In this document: one piece after another, positions 34,811 through 43,352 of the stretch
How positions within the stretch are numbered: the first letter of the stretch is position 1
Layout: each line of letters opens with the position of its first letter
NCBI GenBank assembly: GCA_045546615.1
Contig: JAZQDD010000020.1
Coordinates: 1 to 64,000 of the forward strand
Origin: CAG-390 sp045546615
GTDB lineage: Bacteria; Bacillota; Clostridia; Oscillospirales; CAG-272
Length of the DNA stretch: 64,000 bases
Reading direction: 5' to 3'
Notes under the pieces: generated by a model
Told to the model about the DNA's origin: nothing
Databases searched by the model: none
The model's input: the letters and a program-made list of their open reading frames with translations, nothing else
Translations under genes and position numbers: made by a program

Positions 34811-34847
34811 AAAGAACCAAGTTCACAAGTGGACTTGGTTCTTTTTT
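34811..34847 (+). terminator. Terminator after tmk
   Basis: AAAGAACCAAGTTCAC / GTGGACTTGGTTCTTT stem with an AA loop and a T run. Confidence 0.8.
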
Positions 34848-34968
34848 GTAATATAAATTCAGAAAAAATGCAGATTAACAAAACGCAAACATTTCACAAA
34901 AAAATCAAAAACAACCCAAAGATATAATAAAGGCACAAAATCAAACAAAGACAGAGAGGTAATTTATT

Positions 34969-35334
34969 ATGAACAGAAACGATCAGCAGTTTATGGCACA
35001 GAAAATTCGTACGCAGTATATGGAAAAAGAGTCCACCGAGCTTGACGCGCTCCGCGCGCTTGACGCAAAGGTAAAGCGTCCAGCAAACGTATTCGCCTAC
35101 ACCTTCGGAAGCATTTCCGCGATCATCATGGGTAGCGGTATGAGCCTCGTTATGACCGACATCGGTGACATCATCGGTATCACAAGCGCACTTGTTCCCG
35201 GTATTGCGATCGGTGTTGTCGGGCTTGGTATGGCTCTTCTCACCTACCCGATATATAAGAGAATTCTCGGCAATCGCAAGAAAAAGTACGGCGCTGAAAT
35301 TTTGAAGATCAGCGAAAAGATAATGAATAACTGA
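34969..35334 (+). CDS. Small two-helix membrane protein, paralogue of 38340-38747
   Basis: A 121-residue protein: a charged N-terminal helix (ELDALRALDAKVKRP), two membrane segments (about 42-63 and 75-96; GSGMSLVMTDIGDIIG in the loop) and a basic C terminus (KRILGNRKKKYGAEILK). It shares the order and the motif GMSLxMTxxxxIxG with the protein at 38340-38747, so they are paralogues bracketing the two-component system. Function unknown; the pattern fits a protein governed by or feeding the sensor kinase. The -10 is GATATAAT at 34923-34928 with a poor -35. Confidence 0.7.
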   Translation: MNRNDQQFMAQKIRTQYMEKESTELDALRALDAKVKRPANVFAYTFGSISAIIMGSGMSLVMTDIGDIIGITSALVPGIAIGVVGLGMALLTYPIYKRILGNRKKKYGAEILKISEKIMNN

Positions 35335-35350
35335 CAGGAGATGAATTACA

Positions 35351-35599
35351 ATGGGAATCAAGGAATTTTTCAAGAATGCATTCGCTGATATGAAGGAAAG
35401 CACCAAGGCACAGCACGAGGTCGACAAGGCAAACTTTGCCGCAGCAAAAGCAGAGGCAAAAGCAAATTGGGAGGAAGCAAAGATGTCACCCTCTCAAAGA
35501 CAGGCAAAAATGCAGGAAGAGCGCGATGCTCAGATTGCGGCGGCGAACGAGCGCAAAGCGGCAGCCGATGCACGCATTGATGCGGCAAAGAAAAAATAA
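35351..35599 (+). CDS. Small charged coiled-coil protein
   Basis: An 82-residue protein, almost entirely Ala-, Lys-, Glu- and Gln-rich helix from residue 15 to the end (VDKANFAAAKAEAKANWEEA). It probably forms a coiled coil; no membrane segment or known domain. It lies 16 bases after the small membrane protein with AGGAG before the ATG, so the two are co-expressed and may interact. I do not recognise the family. Confidence 0.65.
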   Translation: MGIKEFFKNAFADMKESTKAQHEVDKANFAAAKAEAKANWEEAKMSPSQRQAKMQEERDAQIAAANERKAAADARIDAAKKK

Positions 35600-35608
35600 G
35601 AAAGTATA

Positions 35609-35638
35609 AGGCAACACTTATTTTGGTGTTGCCTTTTT
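35609..35638 (+). terminator. Terminator before the two-component operon
   Basis: AGGCAACAC / GTGTTGCCT stem followed by TTTTT. An extended -10 (TGCTATAAT, 35682-35687) for the next operon follows. Confidence 0.7.
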
Positions 35639-35725
35639 ACAAAAACACGAAGACAGCAACAAAACTTTAACATTTCTGTGCTATAATGAATTGTAAAAAC
35701 GCAAATAAGTCTTCGGAGGAAGAAA

Positions 35726-36385
35726 ATGTTTAAAATTTTGATCGTGGAGGATGACAGAGATCTCAACCGCAGTGTGTGTTCTTTTCTCAACAACAGCGGG
35801 TATGAGGCGATAGGCTGTCTCGACGCGGAAAGCGCCTACGACGAGATGTACAAGACCACGTTTGACCTTATCGTGTCGGACATTATGATGCCGAACATCG
35901 ACGGGTTTGAATTTGCAAAGACCGTGCGCTCGCTAAACAACGATATCCCGATTTTGTTTATGACCGCGCGTGACGATTTTGCGTCCAAGCAGAGGGGCTT
36001 CCGCATCGGTATCGACGATTATATGACCAAGCCCATCGACCTTGACGAGCTTTTTTTGCGCATCGGCGCACTTTTGCGCCGTTCCAAGATCGCCTCAAGC
36101 CGTCGCCTTGAGGTTGGTAATTTCATAATGGACGCCGACGAGAGAAGCGCAACGCTTGACGGCGAGGAGATACCCTTGACGGCAAGAGAATTTGACCTTC
36201 TTTACAAGCTGTTGTCATATCCGAAAAAGACCTTTACCCGCACACAGCTGATGGATGAGTTTTGGGACGTGGATACACAGACAAGCACGCGCACCGTTGA
36301 CGTGTACAGCGCAAAGCTCGCGGATTGCGAATCCTTTGAGATACAGACTGTCCACGGTCTTGGGTACAAGGCGGTGGTCAAGTGA
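35726..36385 (+). CDS. OmpR-family response regulator
   Basis: A 219-residue regulator: receiver domain (1-118) with acidic pocket EDD at the start, phospho-acceptor Asp in SDIMMP (about residue 52), MTARDD and the Lys in TKPID; winged-helix DNA-binding domain (130-219) with LTAREFDLLYKLL and TVDVYSAKL. The stop overlaps the kinase start by four bases, so they are translationally coupled. Targets may include the flanking paralogous membrane proteins. Confidence 0.93.
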   Translation: MFKILIVEDDRDLNRSVCSFLNNSGYEAIGCLDAESAYDEMYKTTFDLIVSDIMMPNIDGFEFAKTVRSLNNDIPILFMTARDDFASKQRGFRIGIDDYMTKPIDLDELFLRIGALLRRSKIASSRRLEVGNFIMDADERSATLDGEEIPLTAREFDLLYKLLSYPKKTFTRTQLMDEFWDVDTQTSTRTVDVYSAKLADCESFEIQTVHGLGYKAVVK

Positions 36386-37479
36386 AAAAGGATAAAATAA
36401 ACCGAAAAATATTCAGTACGGTCAGCAACTTTTTCGTTTTCTTTCTGCTTGCCGCCTTCGTGACGACCTGCTGTATTATGCTGTTTATTTCGGCTTTGCA
36501 GGATTCTGTCGGCAGAGAGTTTACACGGAGCGAGATAACACTTGCCGCAAAGATCACGTTAGTAAACGTGGTGCTTATCAGTGTTGTAATGGCAACTATA
36601 GACTATCTGCGCCGTAAAATCACAGTGGAGCGCCCCGTGAAGATGATCAGCGAAGCAACCTCCAAAATGATAGAGGGCGATTTTGACGTTCGTGTTGAGC
36701 AGATCGGAAAAATCGGCACGGACGATGGTTTTCATGAGATAATCGAATGTATCAACAAGATGGCAGAGGAGCTAAAGGGTGTTGAAACGCTCCGCACGGA
36801 TTTTATTGCCAACGTATCCCATGAGATGAAAACGCCGCTTGCGGTTATGCAAAACTACGGAACGCTCCTTCAAGCCCCCGAACTTTCGGAGGAAAAGCGC
36901 ATCGAGTACGCCAAGGTTATTACCGATTCCTCGCGCCGTCTTGCCGACATGATGACGAATATTCTCAAGCTCAATCGCCTTGAAAACCAGCAGATATACC
37001 CAAACCTCACCACATTTGACCTTGGCGAACAGCTATGCGAGAGCCTTTTGCAATTTGAGCATATCTGGGAAAGAAAAAATATCGAAATTGAAACCGACAT
37101 AGCCGAGGGAGTATTTATTTTAGCCGATGCGGAGCTTCTCTCGCTTGTATGGAATAATCTTTTCTCCAACGCCTTTAAGTTTACCGAAGATGGCGGCAAG
37201 GTCAGCCTTACTCTTACGTCAGACGGCAAGTATGCTACGGTCAAAATAGCCGACACGGGATGCGGAATGAGCCGTGAGGTCGGCGAGCATATCTTTGAAA
37301 AGTTTTATCAGGCTGATACTTCGCACGCAACGCAGGGCAACGGTCTTGGACTTGCGCTCGTCAAGCGCGTGGTCGATATCATGCAGGGTGAGATAGGCGT
37401 GGAAAGCGCGGTGGGCGTCGGTACTGTCTTTAGTGTTAAAATTGGGAGAATATCTGATGAATTGGAAGAAGATAGGTAA
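36382..37479 (+). CDS. Sensor histidine kinase
   Basis: A 365-residue kinase with two membrane helices (about 13-37 and 52-72) enclosing only a short external loop, so it probably senses the membrane or a partner protein rather than a ligand. A HAMP-like linker precedes the H-box FIANVSHEMKTPLAVM (His near residue 147). N-box WNNLFSNAFKF, G1 DTGCGM and G2 GNGLGLALVKR are intact. The start is GTG, overlapping the regulator stop. It probably pairs with the response regulator at 35726 and may use the membrane protein downstream as input. Confidence 0.92.
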   Translation: MKKDKINRKIFSTVSNFFVFFLLAAFVTTCCIMLFISALQDSVGREFTRSEITLAAKITLVNVVLISVVMATIDYLRRKITVERPVKMISEATSKMIEGDFDVRVEQIGKIGTDDGFHEIIECINKMAEELKGVETLRTDFIANVSHEMKTPLAVMQNYGTLLQAPELSEEKRIEYAKVITDSSRRLADMMTNILKLNRLENQQIYPNLTTFDLGEQLCESLLQFEHIWERKNIEIETDIAEGVFILADAELLSLVWNNLFSNAFKFTEDGGKVSLTLTSDGKYATVKIADTGCGMSREVGEHIFEKFYQADTSHATQGNGLGLALVKRVVDIMQGEIGVESAVGVGTVFSVKIGRISDELEEDR

Positions 37480-38347
37480 AGCCTTACTGTTTCCCCATAT
37501 CGCAATTATGCTCATTCTCGTTCCCATAGCTACCGTTTTGCTTGTCGGCTCTATGGTGTTTATCGGAACAACTTCCCCCATCGCCATCGCATCTTACGTT
37601 CTTGCGGCGTACACCTTGACGGTGTGGTGCTTTAAGATCCCAACACTTATCAAATTTTTTAAGACCTTCAAGGACGAAAATAAATACGCCAGAGCGTGGC
37701 TTGACGATACACGACTGCGCGTAAACGTGTCGCTCTACGGCTCGCTTGTGTGGAATTCCTTGTATGGGGTCTTTCAGTTGTGGCTTGGATTTTACCACCA
37801 CACCTTTTGGTTTTACTCGCTTGGCGCATACTATATTTGCCTTGCCGCTATGCGCTTCTTTTTGGTCAGACACACGCGCAGATATGCGGCGGGGGAGAGG
37901 ATGGAGACGGAGCTTGTGAAATACCGCGCTTGCGGGTGGGTATTTCTTTTGATGAATTTGTCGCTTGCCCTTATCATTTTCTTTATGGTATATTGGAACA
38001 GGACGTTTGAGCATCACATGATAACGGCAATTGCGATGGCGGCTTACACCTTTTCGGCATTAACTATCGCCATTGTGAACGTCATAAAATACAGAAAATA
38101 TAACAGCCCCGTCTTTTCGGCTTCAAAGGCTACCAGCTTGGCGGCGGCGCTTGTGTCGGTGCTGACACTCGAAGCCACTATGCTTACGACCTTTGGCAAC
38201 GGAACGATGACGGCACTTGAGCAAAAATTACTGCTTGGCGCGACGGGCGCTGTTATCTCTTCGCTCATCGTGGCAACGGCGATATATATGATAGTTGTGG
38301 GTACAAGGAAACTTAAAACATTAAAATCAGAGGTACAAAATGGATAA
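37457..38347 (+). CDS. Polytopic membrane protein linked to the two-component system
   Basis: A 296-residue protein with seven or eight hydrophobic segments (for example IAIMLILVPIATVLLVGSMV, YVLAAYTLTVWCF, WVFLLMNLSLALIIFFMVYW, AVISSLIVATAIYMIVV). No transporter or enzyme motif is seen. The chosen ATG at 37457 follows GGGAGA and overlaps the kinase gene by 23 bases, and its own end overlaps the next gene. The tight overlap suggests a complex with the kinase. The family is not recognised. Confidence 0.7.
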   Translation: MNWKKIGKALLFPHIAIMLILVPIATVLLVGSMVFIGTTSPIAIASYVLAAYTLTVWCFKIPTLIKFFKTFKDENKYARAWLDDTRLRVNVSLYGSLVWNSLYGVFQLWLGFYHHTFWFYSLGAYYICLAAMRFFLVRHTRRYAAGERMETELVKYRACGWVFLLMNLSLALIIFFMVYWNRTFEHHMITAIAMAAYTFSALTIAIVNVIKYRKYNSPVFSASKATSLAAALVSVLTLEATMLTTFGNGTMTALEQKLLLGATGAVISSLIVATAIYMIVVGTRKLKTLKSEVQNG

Positions 38348-38747
38348 TAACGGACAAAACGGTTTCTCATATAACTACTCCGCCAAGGAGCAGGCAGAGC
38401 TTAAACGCATCCGTGATAAATATACTGCTCCTACCGAGGCAGAGGACAAAATGGCACGCCTTTACCGCCTTGATGCGAGCGTGACTAACACGGCGCAAGC
38501 CGTTGCGATAATTTTAGGTGTGATCGGCACACTCCTTCTCGGCTTTGGAATGAGCCTTATTATGACAGAGCTTGCCGAAATTCTGGGGATGAGCCAAAAC
38601 ACGGCTATGTTTATCGGTATTGCGGTTGGCGTTGTCGGCGGTATTCTCGCAAGCCTTGCGTATCCTATATACATCGCGGTAGTTAAGGCAAAACGCAAAA
38701 AGCTCGCGCCCGAGATAATCCGACTTACCGACGAGCTTATGAAATGA
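38340..38747 (+). CDS. Small two-helix membrane protein, paralogue of 34969-35334
   Basis: A 135-residue protein with a charged helical N terminus, two membrane segments (about 52-75 and 88-112) and a basic C terminus. GFGMSLIMTELAEILG matches GSGMSLVMTDIGDIIG of the protein at 34969. It is the last gene of the two-component operon and overlaps the preceding stop codon by eight bases. Function unknown. Confidence 0.7.
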   Translation: MDNNGQNGFSYNYSAKEQAELKRIRDKYTAPTEAEDKMARLYRLDASVTNTAQAVAIILGVIGTLLLGFGMSLIMTELAEILGMSQNTAMFIGIAVGVVGGILASLAYPIYIAVVKAKRKKLAPEIIRLTDELMK

Positions 38748-38764
38748 TATGATATATAAAAAAT

Positions 38765-38799
38765 ACGGTATGTTTCCGAAGAAACATACCGTGTTTTTT
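38765..38799. terminator. Bidirectional terminator
   Basis: ACGGTATGTTTC / GAAACATACCGT stem, CGAA tetraloop, T run on one side and A run on the other, between convergent genes. Confidence 0.85.
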
Positions 38800-39238
38800 A
38801 TTGTGCGTTGGGATCTTCCAACGCGGCGTCAAGGAACGCGTTAAAGACGTCCTTGTTGAAATCGACTATCTTGTATCTGCCTTCCCTGCCTGAATTAACT
38901 ATGGGGTTGATATAGAGTTCGGATACCTCATCGTTAATGTAGTACACCTGATCCTCAATAGAGACTCTGTAGAACTGTCTTTGCTTAAAGACGGTGTCGG
39001 TGTCATCGTCATCGTCGAATTTTTCATAGGTGCAGTTATTTAGCATATCGACGAATGCCTTTATTTGCTGACCATCCGCGATCTTGTATATCTCGCCGTC
39101 CTTTCTTACGTCCTTGACGGTAATAAAATCGGGTATGTCAATTGACGAAAACGGACGTCCGTTGGGGTAGCATGCCGAAAGCAAAAGGCAACAAACAGCC
39201 AAAAGCGCAATCAGAGAAATCTTTCGGGAACGAAGCAT
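38798..39238 (-). CDS. Small lipoprotein of unknown function
   Basis: A 146-residue protein with a signal peptide and lipobox LLSAC (Cys23). The mature part (IPDFITVKDVRKDGEIYKIADGQQIKAFVDMLNNCTY, spread over about 40 residues) is alpha/beta with an acidic DDDDD loop near residue 75. I do not recognise a family. Its ribosome site is AAAGGAG, and it starts 28 bases after the alcohol dehydrogenase stop on the same strand, so it is probably transcribed with it. Confidence 0.6.
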   Translation of the reverse strand: MLRSRKISLIALLAVCCLLLSACYPNGRPFSSIDIPDFITVKDVRKDGEIYKIADGQQIKAFVDMLNNCTYEKFDDDDDTDTVFKQRQFYRVSIEDQVYYINDEVSELYINPIVNSGREGRYKIVDFNKDVFNAFLDAALEDPNAQ

Positions 39239-39265
39239 TTTTTGAGGTTCTCCTTTAATTTAAGA

Positions 39266-40378
39266 TCAGTCCTCGGCAACGAACGCGATCTTGAGACCTT
39301 CCATGGAGATGTTCATTTCCATAGCCTCGTTCATCTTGTCGAGAGGATATTTGTGGGTGAGAAGATCGGTGATGGGCAGACCTCTGTCCTGTGCTTCCTT
39401 GAGGAAGGAGAAGGACTGGATCCAATCCTGTGCCTGATACGTCCAAGAGCCGATAACCTTAACTTCCTTGTTGCAAAGGTCAAGGTGAGGATTGTAGGTG
39501 GTGTCACCGTTGTTTACGAAGAAGCCAAGCTCGCAGTAAGAGCCGCCGCGGCGAACGTAGCTCCATGCCTTGGAAGCAGCCTTGGGAGAGCCGGTGCACT
39601 GGAAGAGCATTTCAGCGCCGAGACCGCCCGTGATAGCCTTTACCTGCTCGGTAGCGTCAGCAGCACCTGCGTTTACGGTGTAAGCCGCGCCGAGTCTCTT
39701 TGCCATTGCAAGACGCTTGTCATCCATATCGCAAGCGATGATGTTGCGTACGCCAAGGCAACGAACCATAGCGAGAAGGAGAAGTCCGATAGGTCCGCAA
39801 CCCTGAACGAGAACGTAGGAATCGAACTTGAAGTCAAAGATCTTCTTTGCCTGCTCAACAGCGTGAACGATAACGGCTGCAGGCTCAATGAGGATGCGGA
39901 GATCGCGGTCCATATCGGAAACGTTGAATACAACGCCGCCTGCGTTGACCTTCATATACTCGCCAAACCAACCGTTGAAGTAGTTTGCCTCACCGGGCAT
40001 AAGACCGAAGATCTCGCCGCCCTCGCAAAGGTGAACGATCTCGGGCTTGAACTTGCAAACGTCGCACTCGCCGCAGGGCTTAAGACCTGTAACGATCTTG
40101 TCACCGACTGCAAGGGGCTTGCCCGTGTAGTCCTTGGTGATGTTTTTGCCGAGCTTAACGATAGTGCCCGTACCTTCGTGACCGAGCTGAACGGGGCAGT
40201 AGCCGAAGGGGTCGCCCTTGAATTCGTGAACGTCAGTACCGCAAATGCCGCAGCCCTCGACCTTAACGAGTATCTCGTCGTCGCTTATCTCGGGTATGGG
40301 AAGTTCCTTGAGGACCATCTTGCGGGGTTCTTCGAGAACGGAAATTTTTGCTGTCTTGGGGATGTCGAACTGTGCCAT
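39266..40378 (-). CDS. Zinc-dependent medium-chain alcohol/polyol dehydrogenase
   Basis: A 370-residue MDR-family enzyme. Catalytic zinc ligands are the Cys in GCGICGTD and the His-Glu in QLGHEGTG; the structural zinc has four Cys (GLKPCGECDVCKFKPEIVHL, then C). The Rossmann motif is VLVQGCGPIGLLLLA. It oxidises a secondary alcohol or polyol with NAD(P); threonine and polyol dehydrogenases are the nearest types, but the substrate is not determined. Codon use is strongly biased, suggesting high expression. A strong AGGAGG-like site precedes the ATG. A plus-strand frame opposite it is a codon-bias shadow. Confidence 0.85.
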   Translation of the reverse strand: MAQFDIPKTAKISVLEEPRKMVLKELPIPEISDDEILVKVEGCGICGTDVHEFKGDPFGYCPVQLGHEGTGTIVKLGKNITKDYTGKPLAVGDKIVTGLKPCGECDVCKFKPEIVHLCEGGEIFGLMPGEANYFNGWFGEYMKVNAGGVVFNVSDMDRDLRILIEPAAVIVHAVEQAKKIFDFKFDSYVLVQGCGPIGLLLLAMVRCLGVRNIIACDMDDKRLAMAKRLGAAYTVNAGAADATEQVKAITGGLGAEMLFQCTGSPKAASKAWSYVRRGGSYCELGFFVNNGDTTYNPHLDLCNKEVKVIGSWTYQAQDWIQSFSFLKEAQDRGLPITDLLTHKYPLDKMNEAMEMNISMEGLKIAFVAED

Positions 40379-40495
40379 TTTAGTTTTCCTCCGTATATTT
40401 TATTTTATGTAGGGAATTGGCTAACTATAAACATTATACAATATTAACGGGCGTTTGTCAACTGTAAAAATGCGCTTACAAAAGCGGGGAGAAAC

Positions 40496-40529
40496 AAAAA
40501 TCGGAAGGGAACGATCCTTTCCGATTTTT
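40496..40529 (-). terminator. Terminator of the alkaline phosphatase gene
   Basis: AAAAATCGGAA.GGA / TCC.TTCCGATTTTT stem just past the phosphatase stop, with a T run on the minus strand. Confidence 0.8.
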
Positions 40530-40544
40530 GATGTTTATGTTAAC

Positions 40545-42461
40545 TTATTTGGTCTCTTCCGTAGGAGCTGTGGTGGTTACAGCGGGAGCTGTGGTGGTGG
40601 GCATGGGAACAAATCCTGCCTGACCGAAATCGTTTGAGCCGAAGATGGATGCAATGTGCTTTGCAACGTCGATGTTCTCAAGCGAATAGGTACTGTTTAT
40701 CCACTCCTTGACTCCGCCGCCGAGGGCGAAGAGGGGAACGTTGGTGTTGGTGTGGTTGGTGCTGGTGTAGATGAATCCGTCCTCGCTCTCCAAGATACCG
40801 CCGCACTCGTGGTCAGCAGTTATGATAAGGGCGGTGGTGGGGTGCAGCATCGTGAAGGCGATGCAGTATGCGATGCACTCGTTGTAGCGCTGTACGCAGG
40901 ACATGGTGGATGCGGGATCGTTGCTGTGGGAGTTCTTGTCGATGTACGCTTCCTCGATCATGATAAAGAACTTTTCGTTGTTTGCGGATATCTGGCTGAG
41001 GGCGTTGCGCGTTTTGGGAACGAGCTGACGGCGCAGGGAGCTTGAATTTGCGCCCCAAACGTAGTCTACGGCGTTCTCGGCAACGAGCGCGTCTATCTGT
41101 CCCTGAAGAATGCTTGAGTCGGTTCTGTCATTGTGGTGGCAAAGGAAGCCCGAGGGAGTTGCGCCCGTGATAACGTCGGTGGTGACTACCGCGGTGTTGT
41201 AGCCGAGGGAGTGTGCAAGCTCACGAACATTGGGGATCACGTCACCCGTGGGGAGCATTCCGAGGAAGCCGTTGTTGGTCTTGTATCCCGTTGCGAGCGC
41301 GGTTGCGGATGCCGCCGAGTCGGTGTAGGTCGCTACGCCGTTGATAACGGATTGAGAGTAGGTCTTGCAGGTGGTAACTACGGGGAGTCTTGTTGCTACA
41401 AACTCATCAATGACCTGATTCTTTATGGTCATATCGATGTGGCTCTGTCCCATACCGTCACCAATCATGAGGATAGCGGAGGTGGGCTTGGGGAAGGTGA
41501 AGGAAGCCGCTTTTGCGGTGGTGGGCAGGTTAGTTACGTTAAGAGAGACGTTAGAGCCGCTTACGTTGATGTAGTTATTGACAAAATCGCTTGCGGCTGC
41601 GCCGACGAAGTAGGACGCGCCCTGCATAACGATCTTGTTGTCCGTCTGCCAGAGTATGTATTTATCGTCGCCAAGAGAGATCTTGGATGCTTCTTGGGAA
41701 ACGGTACGGTTTGTAAGACCTACGAGTATCTCGTATTCGGATTCCTCTTTGGCGTCATCTACGACTTCCAACGCAAAGCCGAGGTTGGAATTGATATAGT
41801 CGGAAAGAGCAACTGCGGTAAAGTATGTAATGCGATCCGCGGTCTTGGGATATACGATCTTGTAATTCTTTATGTCAACACCGTTTATCGAAATGTCCTT
41901 GAACATATACGCGCGGCTCTCGACAAGATCGGGGGCGGCGGAGTTAAGAACCATGGAGGATGCGCCTGCTACCACGTACTTTTCGATAAAGTAGTCAACA
42001 GCCGTTTCAAGGAGCGCGTCGCAACCGCCGACAATGATGATACGGTCGTTTTCAAATGCAACGGCGTAGTCAAACTCGCGCAGCATATCTTTGTACTTGG
42101 TGGATTCGGGGCGGTTTGTGTAGCCTACGAGTATCTCGTATGCCTTGGGAGCGATCTCCTCGTTTTTGCCGAGGGTGTCGTCCTTGAGCGCGGGCTTTGA
42201 GCCGAAAGCGTCACCGATCGCGTTACGAACCTTCTGCGCAAGGGCGATGGTCTCATTATCGGCGTATTCATAGCGCACAACTGCGTACGATGCAAGTGTT
42301 TCGGGGGATATCTCTACGGGAATGTAAGGGCCGGTCGTTCCCTCGGACGTATTTGAGGGGGCGGTAGTTCCCGAACCGTCAGAGTTTGCGGGTGTACAGC
42401 CGATCAAAGTGAGGGACACCATGAGAATGGCTAAAAGAAGGGCAGTTGCTTTTTTAAACAT
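40545..42461 (-). CDS. Alkaline phosphatase lipoprotein with tandem N-terminal EILVG-TNR domains
   Basis: A 638-residue lipoprotein (lipobox LIGC, Cys22, then a Ser/Thr-rich linker). Residues about 50-310 hold two related units, each with a YEILVG.TNR motif (YEILVGYTNRPES and YEILVGLTNRTVS), like the N-terminal domains that accompany many secreted Clostridia hydrolases. Residues about 315-610 are an alkaline phosphatase: metal site ILMIGDGMGQSH, Ser nucleophile in DSAASATALATGYKT, and ITADHECGG late. The C terminus is a Thr/Pro-rich tail with TTTAP repeats, perhaps a wall-spanning linker. It should scavenge phosphate outside the cell. The start at 42461 follows GGAGGA; upstream in-frame starts lack one. 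Confidence 0.88.
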   Translation of the reverse strand: MFKKATALLLAILMVSLTLIGCTPANSDGSGTTAPSNTSEGTTGPYIPVEISPETLASYAVVRYEYADNETIALAQKVRNAIGDAFGSKPALKDDTLGKNEEIAPKAYEILVGYTNRPESTKYKDMLREFDYAVAFENDRIIIVGGCDALLETAVDYFIEKYVVAGASSMVLNSAAPDLVESRAYMFKDISINGVDIKNYKIVYPKTADRITYFTAVALSDYINSNLGFALEVVDDAKEESEYEILVGLTNRTVSQEASKISLGDDKYILWQTDNKIVMQGASYFVGAAASDFVNNYINVSGSNVSLNVTNLPTTAKAASFTFPKPTSAILMIGDGMGQSHIDMTIKNQVIDEFVATRLPVVTTCKTYSQSVINGVATYTDSAASATALATGYKTNNGFLGMLPTGDVIPNVRELAHSLGYNTAVVTTDVITGATPSGFLCHHNDRTDSSILQGQIDALVAENAVDYVWGANSSSLRRQLVPKTRNALSQISANNEKFFIMIEEAYIDKNSHSNDPASTMSCVQRYNECIAYCIAFTMLHPTTALIITADHECGGILESEDGFIYTSTNHTNTNVPLFALGGGVKEWINSTYSLENIDVAKHIASIFGSNDFGQAGFVPMPTTTAPAVTTTAPTEETK

Positions 42462-42502
42462 AATAAATCCTCCTAATTCGAAAAAATCGAACATAATAAC
42501 TA

Positions 42503-42508
42503 ATTATA
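42503..42508 (-). promoter_or_regulatory. Extended -10 promoter of the alkaline phosphatase gene
   Basis: On the minus strand TATAAT is preceded by TGA (TGATATAAT); no good -35 is present. No Pho-box was recognised. Confidence 0.5.
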
Positions 42509-42550
42509 TCATACTCAAGGAGCTTAATTGTGAACTTTTGGTTAATTTTG

Positions 42551-43333
42551 TTATGGTAGCGAGATGAAAGCGCAAAGAGGCAGGTGGTCGGAAATAAAGA
42601 AGCCGCCGCGGTCATATTCATCCACTGCGTAGGTGCGTTTTTCGTCGCACGGCATATTGGTAAAGATGTAGTCTATCTTTATGGGGTCAGCCAGCCGTCC
42701 GAAGTCGTGGAACGTGCCGCCGCACAGTCTTGTTGCGTCGGTAACTTCCGCTCCGCAAAGACTGTCGGCGGTAAAGGCGCGAATAGCCTCGGAGTCGGGC
42801 AGGGCATTCATGTCTCCCGTCAGGATAAAGGGCAGACCTATCTCGGATATTCTCTTTTTTATCACCGCCGCGCCGCGCTTGCGGGCGTTTGCGCCCTCGT
42901 GGTCGAGGTGGGTGTTGATGAAAAGGAAAGGGGAGTCATATTCCTTGTGCTTCAGCACGAGGGCGGTGTGTATCCTCGGAAAACAGCTTTGGTCGCCGTC
43001 AAAGCGTGTACCGGGGATAAGCGGTGTGCCGGACACCCAACGGTTCTCAAGCGAGAAAAGCTCCATGTTTTCGTGTTTGTAAGCAACTATAACGGATTCG
43101 CCGCGCATATTTGCGTCTCTGCCGCATCCGACGGTAATGTATCCTCGGTGCGCCAGCTCCTCGCGCAGATACGAGCGCATGGGGTTGGTAGCCTCTTGAA
43201 AACCGATTATATCGGGTGAGTGCTTTTCAATGCAAGCGAGGACGGTCCCGCGGCGGTTAAGAAAGCGATGTTCGCCGTCGCTCGCGACGTCTACACGCAG
43301 GTTGAAGGTCATGATTTTAAGTTCAGCAGACAC
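42551..43333 (-). CDS. Endonuclease/exonuclease/phosphatase-fold protein
   Basis: A 260-residue protein of the EEP superfamily: MTFNLRVD near the start, IGFQEA (metal Glu), FINTHLDHEGANARKRGA, LTGDMNALPDS and the final SDHLPL (catalytic Asp-His). These are all the usual metal and catalytic motifs. No signal peptide. The likely start is a GTG at 43333, eight bases after AAGGAG; the ATG 35 codons into the longer frame lies just inside. It follows the anti-sigma gene by 19 bases on the same strand. Substrate could be DNA, a phosphoinositide-like or a nucleotide; undetermined. Confidence 0.82.
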   Translation of the reverse strand: MSAELKIMTFNLRVDVASDGEHRFLNRRGTVLACIEKHSPDIIGFQEATNPMRSYLREELAHRGYITVGCGRDANMRGESVIVAYKHENMELFSLENRWVSGTPLIPGTRFDGDQSCFPRIHTALVLKHKEYDSPFLFINTHLDHEGANARKRGAAVIKKRISEIGLPFILTGDMNALPDSEAIRAFTADSLCGAEVTDATRLCGGTFHDFGRLADPIKIDYIFTNMPCDEKRTYAVDEYDRGGFFISDHLPLCAFISLP

Positions 43334-43352
43334 GGTATTTCTCCTTGTTGGT

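Noticed and set aside
39242..40447. Long plus-strand open frame (about 400 residues) opposite the alcohol dehydrogenase
   Set aside because: The minus-strand gene has all zinc and nucleotide motifs, a ribosome site and biased codons; the opposite frame is open only because of that codon bias.
41133..42200. 355-residue plus-strand frame inside the alkaline phosphatase
   Set aside because: Antisense shadow with no domain; the phosphatase has a lipobox, active-site motifs and terminator.
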